Both the position numbers and the translations under genes were made by a program. From Sulfitobacter albidus (lineage in GTDB: Bacteria; Pseudomonadota; Alphaproteobacteria; Rhodobacterales; Rhodobacteraceae), in the NCBI RefSeq assembly GCF_018200035.1, contig NZ_CP073581.1:3220501-3284500 (forward strand): DNA of 64,000 nucleotides, in the 5' to 3' direction. Below the pieces are notes generated by a model, which worked only from the letters and a program-made list of their open reading frames with translations, had not been told where the DNA came from and searched no databases. The number at the start of each line of letters is the position of its first letter. The stretch's first letter is position 1. Shown piece after piece: positions 27,369 to 37,156 of this stretch.

Positions 27369-29380
27369 GCCGGGCGCTGCTGCTTTGCGCCCTTGCGCTG
27401 TGGGTGGGGGCCGCGGCGCGGGACGGGGTCGACCATTGGGTGGCGCGCACGGTGCTGCCGCCGCTCATCGCCGAGACAAGCGTCGAGGTCAGCGACCGCG
27501 ACGGGCGCCTGATGCGTGCCTATCCGGTTGAGAACGGTCGTCTGCGCCTTGCCGTGGGGGCGAGGCAAGTCGATCCGCGATTTATCGAGATGCTGATCGC
27601 CTATGAGGACAAGCGATTTTACGAACACGCGGGCGTGGACCTGCGCGCGTTGCTGCGGGCCGGCGGGCAAATGCTGTGGCACGGGAAAATAGTGTCCGGA
27701 GGATCGACGTTGAGCATGCAGGTCGCGCGATTGCTGGAGAATTCGGGCACCGGATCGGCGGGCGGCAAACTGCGGCAGATCCGCGTCGCACTGGCGCTGG
27801 AGCGGCGGCTGGGCAAATCCGAGATCCTCGCGCTCTATCTGCTGCATGCGCCCTACGGTGGGCGGATCGAGGGGGTGCGCGCGGCGACGCTTAGCTGGTT
27901 CGGGAAGGAGCCCGCGCGGCTGACCGATGCCGAAGCCGCACTGCTGGTGGCGCTGCCGCAGGCGCCCGAGGCGCGCAGGCCCGACCGGCATCCGCAGGCT
28001 GCACGGGTGGCGCGTGCGCGGGTTTTGCAGCGGGTGGGGTTGGCGCCCGATCCGCGCCACGCCGGGGTGCCCCGCGCGCAGCGCTCCCTGCCCCGTGCGG
28101 CGCCACATCTGGCCGATACCCTGCGCGCGCGCGATCCGGCGCGGCGTCATCACCGCACGACCCTCGATCTGGATGTGCAAACGCGCATGCAGGCGCTGGC
28201 CCGCCGGGCGGTTTCGGGGCAGGCGCCGGGGGTATCGGCGGCGATCGTGGTTGCGGATCATCGCAGTGGTGAAATCCTGGCCCATGTCGGCGGCCCTGCC
28301 TACGCGCCGGAGGGGGGTGCAGGATTTGTCGATATGGGGCGTGCGCTCCGCTCACCGGGGTCGACGCTGAAACCGCTGGTCTATGCGCTGGCGTTCGACC
28401 GGGGGCTGGCGCATCCCGAGACGTTGATCAACGATGCGCCGGTTCAGTTCGGCGTCTATGCACCGCAGAATTTTGACGGGCGGTTTCGGGGCATGGTGAC
28501 CGCGCGCGCGGCGCTGGAGCAGTCGCTGAACATCCCGCCCGTGCTGCTGCTGGATGCGGTGGGGCCCGCGCATCTGATGGCCGCGATGCGTCGGGCTGGG
28601 GCGCAGGCCGTGATCCCTTCCGGGCAACCGGGCCTGGCGGTGGCGCTGGGCGGTGTCGGGATCAGCCTGCGCGATCTGGTTCAGATCTTCGCCGGGCTTG
28701 CGCAGGGCGGGCAGGCGGTGACGTTGCGCAGTGGCGGGGCGGAGATGGTCACGCCAGATCGGATCGTCTCCCCCGCCGCAGCGTGGCACGTGGGGCAGAT
28801 CCTGTCGCAGATCGCGCCGCCGGCGGGGCGCGCCGCGCACGGGGGCGAGATCGCGTATAAGACCGGCACGTCCTACGGGCACCGCGATGCCTGGGCGGTG
28901 GGGTTTGACGGGGCGCATGTGGTCGGTGTCTGGCTGGGACGGCCCGATGGCACCCCGGTGCCGGGGGCTTTCGGCGGCGCGTTGGCGGCCCCGATCCTGT
29001 TCGAGGCTTTTGGTCGGATTAGCGCCATGCGCGCGCCCCTTGCCCCGCCACCGCCAGAGACGCTGATCGTGGGTACTGCCGATCTGCCGCTTCCGCTGCG
29101 GGAATTCCGCAGTCGCGGGGCGGGCATGGCGGAGGATCCCGACCGCCCGGTTGTTACCTTTCCACCCGCCGATGCGACGCTGGCGCGCAGTGGCTTTGGT
29201 GTGCCGCTTAAACTGGCGCGGGGCGCGTTCCCGATGGCGGTTCTGGTCGACGGCCGCCCGGTGCTGACGGATGTGCGCAGCCGCGAGATTTTGCTGGACC
29301 TCGATACCCCCGGTTATACCCGTATTTCGGTCATTGACGCGGCGGGGCGCAGCGCGTCGGTGCGGATCCGGCTGGACTGA
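27365..29380 (+). CDS. pbpC: Penicillin-binding protein 1C (bifunctional glycosyltransferase/transpeptidase)
   Basis: 671 residues, GTG start overlapping the A2M stop. An N-terminal membrane anchor is followed by a GT51 glycosyltransferase with AYEDKRFYEHAGVDLRALLR and GGSTLSMQVARLLE. The transpeptidase domain has SPGSTLKPLVYAL (SxxK), SLN in LEQSLNIPPVLL, and YKTGTSYGHRDAW (KTG). The C-terminal BiPBP_C domain ends near RSASVRIRLD. PbpC is thought to repair peptidoglycan after protease attack while the neighbouring A2M traps the protease. All active-site motifs are intact. Confidence 0.94.
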   Translation: MSRALLLCALALWVGAAARDGVDHWVARTVLPPLIAETSVEVSDRDGRLMRAYPVENGRLRLAVGARQVDPRFIEMLIAYEDKRFYEHAGVDLRALLRAGGQMLWHGKIVSGGSTLSMQVARLLENSGTGSAGGKLRQIRVALALERRLGKSEILALYLLHAPYGGRIEGVRAATLSWFGKEPARLTDAEAALLVALPQAPEARRPDRHPQAARVARARVLQRVGLAPDPRHAGVPRAQRSLPRAAPHLADTLRARDPARRHHRTTLDLDVQTRMQALARRAVSGQAPGVSAAIVVADHRSGEILAHVGGPAYAPEGGAGFVDMGRALRSPGSTLKPLVYALAFDRGLAHPETLINDAPVQFGVYAPQNFDGRFRGMVTARAALEQSLNIPPVLLLDAVGPAHLMAAMRRAGAQAVIPSGQPGLAVALGGVGISLRDLVQIFAGLAQGGQAVTLRSGGAEMVTPDRIVSPAAAWHVGQILSQIAPPAGRAAHGGEIAYKTGTSYGHRDAWAVGFDGAHVVGVWLGRPDGTPVPGAFGGALAAPILFEAFGRISAMRAPLAPPPPETLIVGTADLPLPLREFRSRGAGMAEDPDRPVVTFPPADATLARSGFGVPLKLARGAFPMAVLVDGRPVLTDVRSREILLDLDTPGYTRISVIDAAGRSASVRIRLD

Positions 29381-29407
29381 GCCTGCGGGCGCGGTCAAAG
29401 TGCGGTC

Positions 29408-30313
29408 ATGTCGCTGGCGTTTTCCGTTCTTCCGCTGATCTTTGTGATTGCCGCAGGCTACGGCCTTGGCAAATCAGGGCTGATCCCGCGCGAGAACTGG
29501 GGCGGGATCGAGGCGCTATCGTTTCGCGCGTTGATCCCGGCGATGCTGGTGCTGGCCATCGCGCAGACCGATCTGTCGGTGGCGCGCTACGGCGGGTTTG
29601 CGGTGGTGTTGCTGGGGGTTCTGGCCTGTCTGGGCGGGCTGGCGCTGGTGGTCTGGCGGCTGACGGGGATGAGCCGGGCCAGCGCCGGATCGGTTTTTCA
29701 GCTGTCGGTGCGCTGGAATGCCTTTGTCGCGCTGGCGGCGGCGGATGTGTTTCTGGCCGATGGCATCGCGGTGCTCGCGATTGCGATTGCACTGCTGATC
29801 CCGACAATCAACGTGGCCTGCATTGTGGTGCTGGCGGCCCTTGGCCCGGCGCAGGCGGGTCCGGGGCAGATCGCGCGGACCGTGTCGCGCAACCCGCTGG
29901 TGATCGCCTGCGCCATCGGGCTGGCGCTGAACCTGTCGGGGGTCACGCTGCCCGAGAGCGTTGCCAGCGCGCTCGACATGATCGCGCGCGGAGCGCTGGC
30001 GGTGGGGCTGATGGCCATCGGGGCCGGTATCAGCCTGCGGCGGCTTGCGACGCTTGACGCACGCGTGGGTGTGAGCGTTCTTTTGCGGCCCGTGATCGGG
30101 CCGGTGCTGTTTGCCGGGCTGGGGACGCTGTGGGGTCTGCCCGCGATGCAGCTATTTGCCGGGGTTCTGGTGTTCGCGGCACCGGCCGCGTCAAACGGCT
30201 ATATCATCGCCAAGCAGATGGGCGCGGATGCCGAGCTGTATGCCGATGTGATGACTTGGCAGGTGGTGCTGTCGATGCTGTGCCTGCCGATCTGGGCGGC
30301 GCTGCTGCTTTAG
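29408..30313 (+). CDS. AEC family transporter (auxin efflux carrier type)
   Basis: 301 residues with about ten hydrophobic segments in two halves. Characteristic segments are VLPLIFVIAAGYGLGKSGLI, IEALSFRALIPAMLVLAIAQ, and the C-terminal AAPAASNGYIIAKQMGADAE, typical of AEC/malonate-carrier-like permeases. The substrate cannot be told. It stands 27 bases after pbpC. The 84 bases after its stop, up to the convergent gene, hold no clear terminator. Confidence 0.85.
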   Translation: MSLAFSVLPLIFVIAAGYGLGKSGLIPRENWGGIEALSFRALIPAMLVLAIAQTDLSVARYGGFAVVLLGVLACLGGLALVVWRLTGMSRASAGSVFQLSVRWNAFVALAAADVFLADGIAVLAIAIALLIPTINVACIVVLAALGPAQAGPGQIARTVSRNPLVIACAIGLALNLSGVTLPESVASALDMIARGALAVGLMAIGAGISLRRLATLDARVGVSVLLRPVIGPVLFAGLGTLWGLPAMQLFAGVLVFAAPAASNGYIIAKQMGADAELYADVMTWQVVLSMLCLPIWAALLL

Positions 30314-30397
30314 CGGGCGGGGCCGCCAGCGCACAGTGCTACACGGTCAAAGCCGCAGCGTGGTCGTCCGGTGTCAGCGCGCGCACCGTCACCTGGC

Positions 30398-32440
30398 TCA
30401 GCGCCGCCCCTCGCGCAGCCACGCCGCAGTGATGAGCCCCGCGCTCAGCAACAGGACAAGCCAGCCGGGCAGCAGTGGCGTCTGCCGCACATCGAGTGTC
30501 TCGTAGGCATCGCGGCGGGTGAGGCCGATCCAGCCGCGCCCGGCGGCGGGGCGACCGGCGTTCACATTGCGGATCCGGGGGACACCGTCGGTGAGGGTGA
30601 GCGCCCCGCCGCGCAGTGACGCGACCTGCGACGCCAATGGCTCGGCGCTGGCGATGGTGTCGACAAATTCGCGCGGGGCGGCGGGGCCAAGGCCGATCAC
30701 ACTGGTCTGATCGCCGTTCTCAAGCCGGTAGAGGCCGATTTCAGGCCCGGTGAACACGGTCTCGAACCGGCCCGGCGCGGCTTCGTCCAGCGTTAGCTCG
30801 GTCACGGTGCCGTCGGGGCCGGTGATCGTGAGCGGCGGCACCTCGGCGCTGAGCGTGCGGCGCTGGATGCGCATGGTCTGCCCTTCGGCGGTGGCGGTCA
30901 GGGCTTCTTCCTCCAACTCCGGTTCGCCCATCATCCAATGGGCCAGACGGCGCAGCAATTCCAACTGCGGGCCGCCCCCTTCGTAGCCGCGGTTCCACAG
31001 CCACGCGTGATCGGAGGCCAGCAGCGCCACGCGCCCCTCGCCCACACGGTCAAGCACCAGCAGGGGGCGGTCGTCGATCCCGGTCATTACGGTATCGCCC
31101 GAGGTTGCCGTCACCTCGATCTGGCGCAGCCAGCGGCCCCAGTCGCCGTTCTGCGGCAGGCCCTGGGTCACGGGGTGGCGTTCGCCCAATTCGGGCACGA
31201 CCGGCAGATAGGGTTCTTCGAGCACGCGGGCGGAGGGGGTGGCGGGCACCACATCGCCCAGGGGCGTGCGGAACAGGCTGTCGGCGCTGGCAAAATCCGG
31301 CCCGGCAGAGACCAGAACTGCGCCGCCGCCGCGCACGTATTGCGCGATGTTCTCAAGGTAGAGCGACGGCAGGATGCCCCGCCGTTTGTAACGGTCAAAG
31401 ATGATCAGATCGAAATCCTCGATCTTTTCCATGAAAAGCTCGCGCGTGGGGAAGGCGATGAGCGACAGCTCGTCCACCGGCACGCCATCCTGTTTCTCGG
31501 GCGGGCGCAGGATGGTGAAATGCACCAGATCGACGGAGCTGTCGGATTTCAGCAGGTTGCGCCACGTGCGCCCGCCCGCGTGCGGCTCCCCACTCACCAG
31601 TAGGACGCGCAGACGATCCCGTACGCCGTTCATCTGGATCACGGCGGCATTGTTGCGGTCGGTCAGCTCGCCCTCGGCCTCCGGCAGGGAGAAGCGGATC
31701 ACGTTGCGCCCGCCGTGGGGCAGGGTGATGGGCAGCTCAAGATCCTCGCCGATGGGCACGGTAAAGCGCTGTGCGGGGTCTGCGTCGATGGAGATGTCGA
31801 GCTCGGTCTGGGTCACACCTGCCGGGGCGGCCCCCAGATCGTCGATGCGCAGGGTGAGGGTCACAGGCTCCCCGATGATCGCAAAGGCGGGGGCGCCCAG
31901 AACGGTGAGGCGGCGGTCCCAATCCTCCTCCCGCCCGCTGAGCAGGACGTGGAAGGGGGCGGGCACGTCGACGGGCAGATCGGCGTCATGCGCCCGCCCG
32001 TCGGTCAGCGCGATCACCCCGGCGATCCGCGCGCGCGGCTCTTCGGCGAGCGCCTCTGACAGCGCGCTCATCAGCTCGGTCCCGGCGTCATTGGCGCCGT
32101 CGGGCACGGTGATGCGGCGCAGCTCTGTATTCTCGCGCGCCTCGATGGTGGCGGCGAGGCTGTCGGCGGCCTGCGCGGTCTGATCGGCGCGGTCCGACAG
32201 GCGCTGGCTGGCGCTTTCGTCTTCCAGCAGGATCACGATATCGCTGAGCGGCGCGCGGTCCTCTTGCAGCAGCGAGGGGCCGGAGAGGGCGGCGAGCACG
32301 ACCAGCCCAGCCAACCCGCGAAAGCCCCAGCCGCGCAGGCCGCGCAGCAGCGCCAACATCACGCCGATGGAGGCGATCACGGCAACCATGACCAGCAGCG
32401 GCCACGGCACAAGCGGGTCGAAGACGATCGAAGAGGTCAT
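30398..32440 (-). CDS. Membrane protein with VWA-like and glutamine-amidotransferase-like domains
   Basis: 680 residues and last gene of the MoxR operon. Two N-terminal hydrophobic helices precede a VWA-like domain in which DIVILLEDESASQRLSD keeps a DxSxS metal-site motif. A flavodoxin/class I amidotransferase-like domain follows: LRVLLVSGEPHAGGRTWRN, FDLIIFDRYKRRGILPSLY, VRGGGAVLVSAGPDF. No catalytic Cys of a true glutaminase is evident. A C-terminal helix LLPGWLVLLLSAGLITAAW anchors it. The function is unknown; it overlaps the upstream DUF4159 gene by four bases. Confidence 0.75.
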   Translation of the reverse strand: MTSSIVFDPLVPWPLLVMVAVIASIGVMLALLRGLRGWGFRGLAGLVVLAALSGPSLLQEDRAPLSDIVILLEDESASQRLSDRADQTAQAADSLAATIEARENTELRRITVPDGANDAGTELMSALSEALAEEPRARIAGVIALTDGRAHDADLPVDVPAPFHVLLSGREEDWDRRLTVLGAPAFAIIGEPVTLTLRIDDLGAAPAGVTQTELDISIDADPAQRFTVPIGEDLELPITLPHGGRNVIRFSLPEAEGELTDRNNAAVIQMNGVRDRLRVLLVSGEPHAGGRTWRNLLKSDSSVDLVHFTILRPPEKQDGVPVDELSLIAFPTRELFMEKIEDFDLIIFDRYKRRGILPSLYLENIAQYVRGGGAVLVSAGPDFASADSLFRTPLGDVVPATPSARVLEEPYLPVVPELGERHPVTQGLPQNGDWGRWLRQIEVTATSGDTVMTGIDDRPLLVLDRVGEGRVALLASDHAWLWNRGYEGGGPQLELLRRLAHWMMGEPELEEEALTATAEGQTMRIQRRTLSAEVPPLTITGPDGTVTELTLDEAAPGRFETVFTGPEIGLYRLENGDQTSVIGLGPAAPREFVDTIASAEPLASQVASLRGGALTLTDGVPRIRNVNAGRPAAGRGWIGLTRRDAYETLDVRQTPLLPGWLVLLLSAGLITAAWLREGRR

Positions 32441-35202
32441 TGGCCCAACCTGTCCAGCAGCGCAGGCACGTGCACCTGATCGGATTTATAATTCCCGGTG
32501 AGCACGTGCATCACCAGATTGACGCCAAAGCGGTACGCGATCTCGCGCTGCCGCTCGCCGCTGAACCCCCGCCCCACGGGCAAAAGCGGTCCACCGCCAC
32601 TGTTCACGGCCCAGGCCGACGCCCAATCGTTGCCGCCGATGACCACCGGCGTCACCCCGTCGTTGAGATCGCGGAACGGCATGCCTTCGACCTCTTCGGC
32701 GGCGGGATCCGATGCCTCAACCCAGACATCGCGGCTGTTGTGGCGGCCGGGGAAGTCTTGCAGCAAATAGAAAGTGCGGGTGAGGACGTGATCGGCGGGC
32801 ACCGGCTCCAGCGCGGGAATGTCGAGCGGGGCGGCCAACGCCTGCAGCTTGCGCCCGTTCGGGCTGGATGCGCCAAAGCGCGCGGTGTCCGCGTCGCGCG
32901 TATCAAACAGGATCAGCCCACCCGACCGCAGATAGGCGTTGAGCTTGGCGTAGGCCTCTGACGACGGCGTGGGTTGGCTGGTCGTCACGGGCCAGTAGAG
33001 GATGGGGAAGAACGCCAGCTCGTCAGTCTCAAGATCGACGCCCAGCGGGGTGGCGGGTTCGACCGAGGTGCGGAAAAACAGCGTGTCGCTGAGGCCGGTG
33101 AGGCCCGCCAGCGCGATCTCGTCGACCTGAGGGTCACCGGTGATGACATGGGCCAGCACCAGCTCGGATGTGGCGGTGAGGGCCAGATCATCCGCATCGC
33201 TCTGCGCATCGGCGGGGGCAGGCAGCAGCAGAAGCGCCAGAAGTGCTGCGGCGGTGGCATTGCTGCGCCCCAGAAGGCGGCCGGAGAGCGCCAGCGACGC
33301 CACCACATCGGCCAGCAGGATCAGCACAGCGAGGCTCAAGAGCCAGCCCGCGATGGGTTGCTCGGGGGCGACAGCGAGGCCGCGCACGGGAATGCGCGCG
33401 GGCCAGCTGGCGGGGGTCAGCACCGTGTCGGGCGTGAGCACGTTGCGCGCCATGCGTCGGTCGCCCGACGCATAGAGCCCCGGTTGCAGCGCGGGGCCGG
33501 TGGGCGCAGAGATCAGCGCCGCCCCGTCAACACCGGGCAGGGTGCCGGCATCTTCGAGCAGGCCAAACCCGTTGAGGGTGCGCTGCGGCGTCCAGGTGGT
33601 GCCTTCCATCGCATCGGCATCGGCGGTGGCCGCGCTGGAGGAGGTGGCAAGACGCTCCATCATTTCGACAAACAGACCCGACAGCGGGAGCGACGACCAC
33701 TCGGCGGTGGCGGTGACGTGGAACAGAACGATCTGGCCCTGGCCCACAGTCTTGCGCGTTACCAGCGGCGTGCCGTCGGTGAGCGCGGCGATGGACCGCT
33801 CGGCCAGCGTGGGATCGGGTTGCGCCACGACCTGCGCGGTGACGGTGACGTCGTCCGGCACGGTGAGGCCAAAGAACGGCGAGCCCTGGGAGAAGGGCGC
33901 CAGCGCCTTTGGCTCGCCCCAGCTCATAGCGCCGCCGACGCTGCGGCCACCCTCGCGCAGGCGCACGGGCATAAGCGGGTCTTCGTCCCGGCGGGAGATG
34001 TCGCTGGCGGCGATGCGCGGCCCGGCAAAGCGTACGAGCATGCCGCCGCCCTCGATCCATTCGGTGAGCGGGGCGGCCTCGGCTTCGGCCAGCGTCGCCA
34101 CATCGGCCAGCACGATCACGTCGGGGTTGGCGGGCAGCACGTCGCTGAGCGATCCGTCGATCAGATCGGCGGTCGGTGCCAGCGCCTGTTCGATGTAGTG
34201 CAGGGGTGAGAGAAGCTCCAACGCTTCGCGGTTTTCGCGCGATGAGATCAGCGCGACCTCACGCCGCCGTAGCCCGTCGTCCGTCAGCGTGCTCGCCCCG
34301 GCAGAGCGTTGGCCCGCGATGTCGAACCGCGTAATGCGCGCGCGCAGCTCTGACGGCAGCACGATGGCGGTCTCGGCCTCGGTCTCGCCTTCGGCAAATG
34401 TCGCGGGGGCAGAGGCGAGGGTGCGCCCGTTGCCCGCCGGATCGCGGCCGAGCGCTTGAATGATGACCTCTCGTTCCGGCCCCGGCGCGGCGCGCAGCAC
34501 GCGCAGTTGCACGGCGCCGTCGGCGTAGGTGGCGGGCGCGATGGCCAACACGTTGATGGCGGTCTGATAGGCCTCGACCGTGCCGCGATCCTCGAAGGTC
34601 GCCAGCAGATCGTCGCGCCCGTCGTAGGCGAGCGTGTCGCTGAACCACAGCGTGTCAAAGGCGCCGATATCGGCGACGGCGGCCTGCGCCTGCGCGATCA
34701 TCTCGGCGTTGGGCTGCCAGGGGGCGGGGGCCAGCCCAGCCAGACGGTTTTGCCAGACGTCAGCGGCTTGAAACACCGGCGCCTCAGGCCGCGTGAGGGT
34801 GAGAAAGGCGACGGTGCGATCCTGCCGCGCGGCGCGGGTCAGCTGGGCCGATATCGCCTCTTGCTGCTGCGGCCAGCGGGTGGCGCCTGCCCATGTGCCG
34901 TCGAGCACGAAGAGAAGCGGGCCGTTGCCCTCGGTCTGCTCTGCCTCGGGGTTCAGCACGGGGCCGGCGAGCCCCACGATAATCGCGGCGACGGCCAGCA
35001 TGCGCAGCAGCAACAGCCACCACGGCGTGCGGTCGGAGACGGTTTCGTCGTCCTTGAGACCCAGCAGCAGCGCCACACCGGGAAAGCGGCGACGGATCGG
35101 CGCGGGGGGCACGGCGCGCAGCAAAAGCCACAGGATCGGCAGGGCCGTAAGCGCGAGCAGGAGCCAGGGTGCCGTGAAACCGATGCCGCCGAGTACCGTC
35201 AT
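32437..35202 (-). CDS. BatA/DUF4159 domain membrane protein
   Basis: 921 residues. The N-terminus (GGIGFTAPWLLLALTALPIL) is the BatA-type membrane anchor (PF07584) with paired helices, followed by a VWA-like segment (LLFVLDGTWAGATRWPQQ). A long extracytoplasmic region with beta-rich repeats and a second set of helices precede the C-terminal DUF4159 domain, which includes YAKLNAYLRSGGLILFDTRD and a segment ending NLVMHVLTGNYKSDQVHVP. It is part of MoxR-DUF58-DUF4159-amidotransferase-like operons common in alphaproteobacteria; the exact role is unknown. The start at 35202 overlaps the DUF58 stop. Confidence 0.82.
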   Translation of the reverse strand: MTVLGGIGFTAPWLLLALTALPILWLLLRAVPPAPIRRRFPGVALLLGLKDDETVSDRTPWWLLLLRMLAVAAIIVGLAGPVLNPEAEQTEGNGPLLFVLDGTWAGATRWPQQQEAISAQLTRAARQDRTVAFLTLTRPEAPVFQAADVWQNRLAGLAPAPWQPNAEMIAQAQAAVADIGAFDTLWFSDTLAYDGRDDLLATFEDRGTVEAYQTAINVLAIAPATYADGAVQLRVLRAAPGPEREVIIQALGRDPAGNGRTLASAPATFAEGETEAETAIVLPSELRARITRFDIAGQRSAGASTLTDDGLRRREVALISSRENREALELLSPLHYIEQALAPTADLIDGSLSDVLPANPDVIVLADVATLAEAEAAPLTEWIEGGGMLVRFAGPRIAASDISRRDEDPLMPVRLREGGRSVGGAMSWGEPKALAPFSQGSPFFGLTVPDDVTVTAQVVAQPDPTLAERSIAALTDGTPLVTRKTVGQGQIVLFHVTATAEWSSLPLSGLFVEMMERLATSSSAATADADAMEGTTWTPQRTLNGFGLLEDAGTLPGVDGAALISAPTGPALQPGLYASGDRRMARNVLTPDTVLTPASWPARIPVRGLAVAPEQPIAGWLLSLAVLILLADVVASLALSGRLLGRSNATAAALLALLLLPAPADAQSDADDLALTATSELVLAHVITGDPQVDEIALAGLTGLSDTLFFRTSVEPATPLGVDLETDELAFFPILYWPVTTSQPTPSSEAYAKLNAYLRSGGLILFDTRDADTARFGASSPNGRKLQALAAPLDIPALEPVPADHVLTRTFYLLQDFPGRHNSRDVWVEASDPAAEEVEGMPFRDLNDGVTPVVIGGNDWASAWAVNSGGGPLLPVGRGFSGERQREIAYRFGVNLVMHVLTGNYKSDQVHVPALLDRLGQ

Positions 35203-36080
35203 GCCGCCGCTCCCCGCGCGTCGAGCGCGCCGTATAGCCACAGCAAACCGGCCTGCGCGGTGCTGTCGGTGTGATGCACGCCGTAGTGCCAGCCGGTCAG
35301 CTGGCACAGCGCTGCAAGCTCTGCCTTGCGCGCGGCGAGGCGTTCAAGATAGCGGTCGCGCAGGTCGTTCGCCTTGAGCGTCTCGTGGCTGAGCGTGCCG
35401 CCGACGCTCTCGAAAATGGTGCGCCCGGAGAAGGGGAATGCTTCCTCCGACGGGTCGAGGATATGGCACAGAACACCGCGCACGCCGCGATCTGCGGCCT
35501 TGGTCAGCGCGGTGCGCACGCCGTCGATCTCGCCCATGAAATCAGAGATGAACACGGCGCGGGCGTGCGGGATCATCGCGCGGTGTTCGGGCGGGGCGAA
35601 ATCGGCGTCGTCATCGCGGCTGAACATCTCGGCCAGCGCCATGACCTGCGCGCGGCCCGCACGGGGCGGCAGGGCGGTGCCGGTCAGCCCCACGCGCTCG
35701 CCACCGCGCTGCATCAGGATCGCCAGCGCCAGACCCAGCAAGCGGGCGCGGTCGATTTTCTCGGGGTGCGCTGGATCGGAGGTGAACCGCATTGACGCGC
35801 CCTGATCGACCCACATCATCACCGATTGCGCGATTTGCCATTCGCGTTCGCGCACGAATTCCGTGTCGCCCATGGCCGAGCGGCGGTGGTCGATGGCGCG
35901 GCGGCTGTCGCCCATCTGCGCCGGGCGGTACTGCCAGAAATCGTCACCAGCGCCCGCCCGCCTGCGCCCGTGCGCGCCCAGCAGAACCGCACCCGCCAGA
36001 TGCTCCGCCCGCGCAAGCAGCGCGGGGAAGCGGGCGGCCTCTGCCTCGGATCGTGCGCGCAGGGTGACGGGGTCGCTCAC
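35199..36080 (-). CDS. DUF58 domain protein
   Basis: 293 residues, GTG start overlapping the moxR stop. The DUF58 signature is clear: GDDFWQYRPAQMGDSRRAID, then REREWQIAQSVMMWVDQGAS, where the VWA-like fold begins, and RAVFISDFMGEIDGVRTAL. DUF58 proteins are regularly encoded beside MoxR AAA+ ATPases and are thought to be their partner in assembling or metallating a target complex. No membrane segment is visible in this member, unlike many DUF58 proteins. Confidence 0.88.
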   Translation of the reverse strand: MSDPVTLRARSEAEAARFPALLARAEHLAGAVLLGAHGRRRAGAGDDFWQYRPAQMGDSRRAIDHRRSAMGDTEFVREREWQIAQSVMMWVDQGASMRFTSDPAHPEKIDRARLLGLALAILMQRGGERVGLTGTALPPRAGRAQVMALAEMFSRDDDADFAPPEHRAMIPHARAVFISDFMGEIDGVRTALTKAADRGVRGVLCHILDPSEEAFPFSGRTIFESVGGTLSHETLKANDLRDRYLERLAARKAELAALCQLTGWHYGVHHTDSTAQAGLLWLYGALDARGAAA

Positions 36081-37102
36081 GCCACGGCGGCCTTGCCGGG
36101 TGCGAGGCTTGCGGCGGTCTCATCGATGAGGGATTTCAGGCTGTCGCCGCGTGCGCGTGCGGCAAAATTCAGCGCCATGCGGTGCGTGAGCACCGGGCGG
36201 GCCATGTCGATCACATCCTCCGCCGAAGGGGCCAGACGCCCCTGCAACAAGGCCCGCGCGCGCACGGCCAGCATCAACGCCTGCGCGGCACGGGGGCCGG
36301 GGCCCCATGCAACGGTCTCGCGGACCCGCGCGCTCACGCCGTCCTCTTCGGGACGGAAGGCACGCACCAGATCCAGGATCATCTCGACCACGGACTCGCC
36401 GACGGGCATCCGGCGCAGCAGGCGCTGGGCGTCCAACAACTCCCCTGCGGTAAAGACCGCGACCGCCTGCGCCTCGGCTTCGCCGGTGGTGGCGATGAGG
36501 ATATCGCGTTCGGTATTCCGGTTGGGATAGGGCACGTCGATCTGCACGAGGAAACGGTCAAGCTGCGCTTCGGGCAGGGGATAGGTGCCTTCCTGCTCGA
36601 TCGGGTTTTGCGTGGCCAGCACGTGGAACGGCAGGCCCAGCGGGCGCGATTGGCCCGCAACAGTGACTGTTTTTTCCTGCATCGCCTGTAGCAGCGCGGA
36701 TTGCGTGCGCGGGCTGGCGCGGTTGATTTCATCGGCCATCAGCAGCTGACAAAACACCGGCCCCTCGACAAAGCGGAACGCGCGGGAGCCGTCGGCGGCG
36801 GTGTCGAGCACTTCGGAGCCGAGGATGTCGGCGGGCATCAGATCGGGGGTGAACTGCACCCGCTTGCCATCCATGCCCATGACGGTGCTGAGGGTTTCGA
36901 CCAGACGGGTTTTGCCAAGGCCCGGAAGGCCGATCAGCAGGCCATGCCCGCCACACAAAAGCGCGGTGAGCGTCAGTTCAACCACCCGTTCCTGCCCGAT
37001 GAAACGGGCGGTGATGGATTTGCGGGCTTCGGCCAGCTTGTCCCCAAGTGCTTCGATCTGTGCAACCATGTCTTCGGCTGCGGTTTGGTCTGCCTGGGTC
37101 AT
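36077..37102 (-). CDS. MoxR-type AAA+ ATPase
   Basis: 341 residues, first gene of a four-gene minus-strand operon. AAA+ motifs: Walker A LLIGLPGLGKTRLVE, Walker B FCQLLMADEINRASPRTQSALLQ, sensor 1 VLATQNPIEQEGTYPLPEAQ, and arginine-finger/sensor 2 regions downstream. MoxR ATPases act as chaperones for assembly of VWA or metal-containing complexes. The ATG ending at 37102 gives MTQADQTAAEDMVAQIEAL. The frame stays open far upstream, but that part is antisense to the DUF1285 gene. Confidence 0.93.
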   Translation of the reverse strand: MTQADQTAAEDMVAQIEALGDKLAEARKSITARFIGQERVVELTLTALLCGGHGLLIGLPGLGKTRLVETLSTVMGMDGKRVQFTPDLMPADILGSEVLDTAADGSRAFRFVEGPVFCQLLMADEINRASPRTQSALLQAMQEKTVTVAGQSRPLGLPFHVLATQNPIEQEGTYPLPEAQLDRFLVQIDVPYPNRNTERDILIATTGEAEAQAVAVFTAGELLDAQRLLRRMPVGESVVEMILDLVRAFRPEEDGVSARVRETVAWGPGPRAAQALMLAVRARALLQGRLAPSAEDVIDMARPVLTHRMALNFAARARGDSLKSLIDETAASLAPGKAAVA

Positions 37103-37156
37103 GACTTCTCCGCCGTGGGGGTTATATCTGCCATGAATGTATCGCGATCTGTGGGA

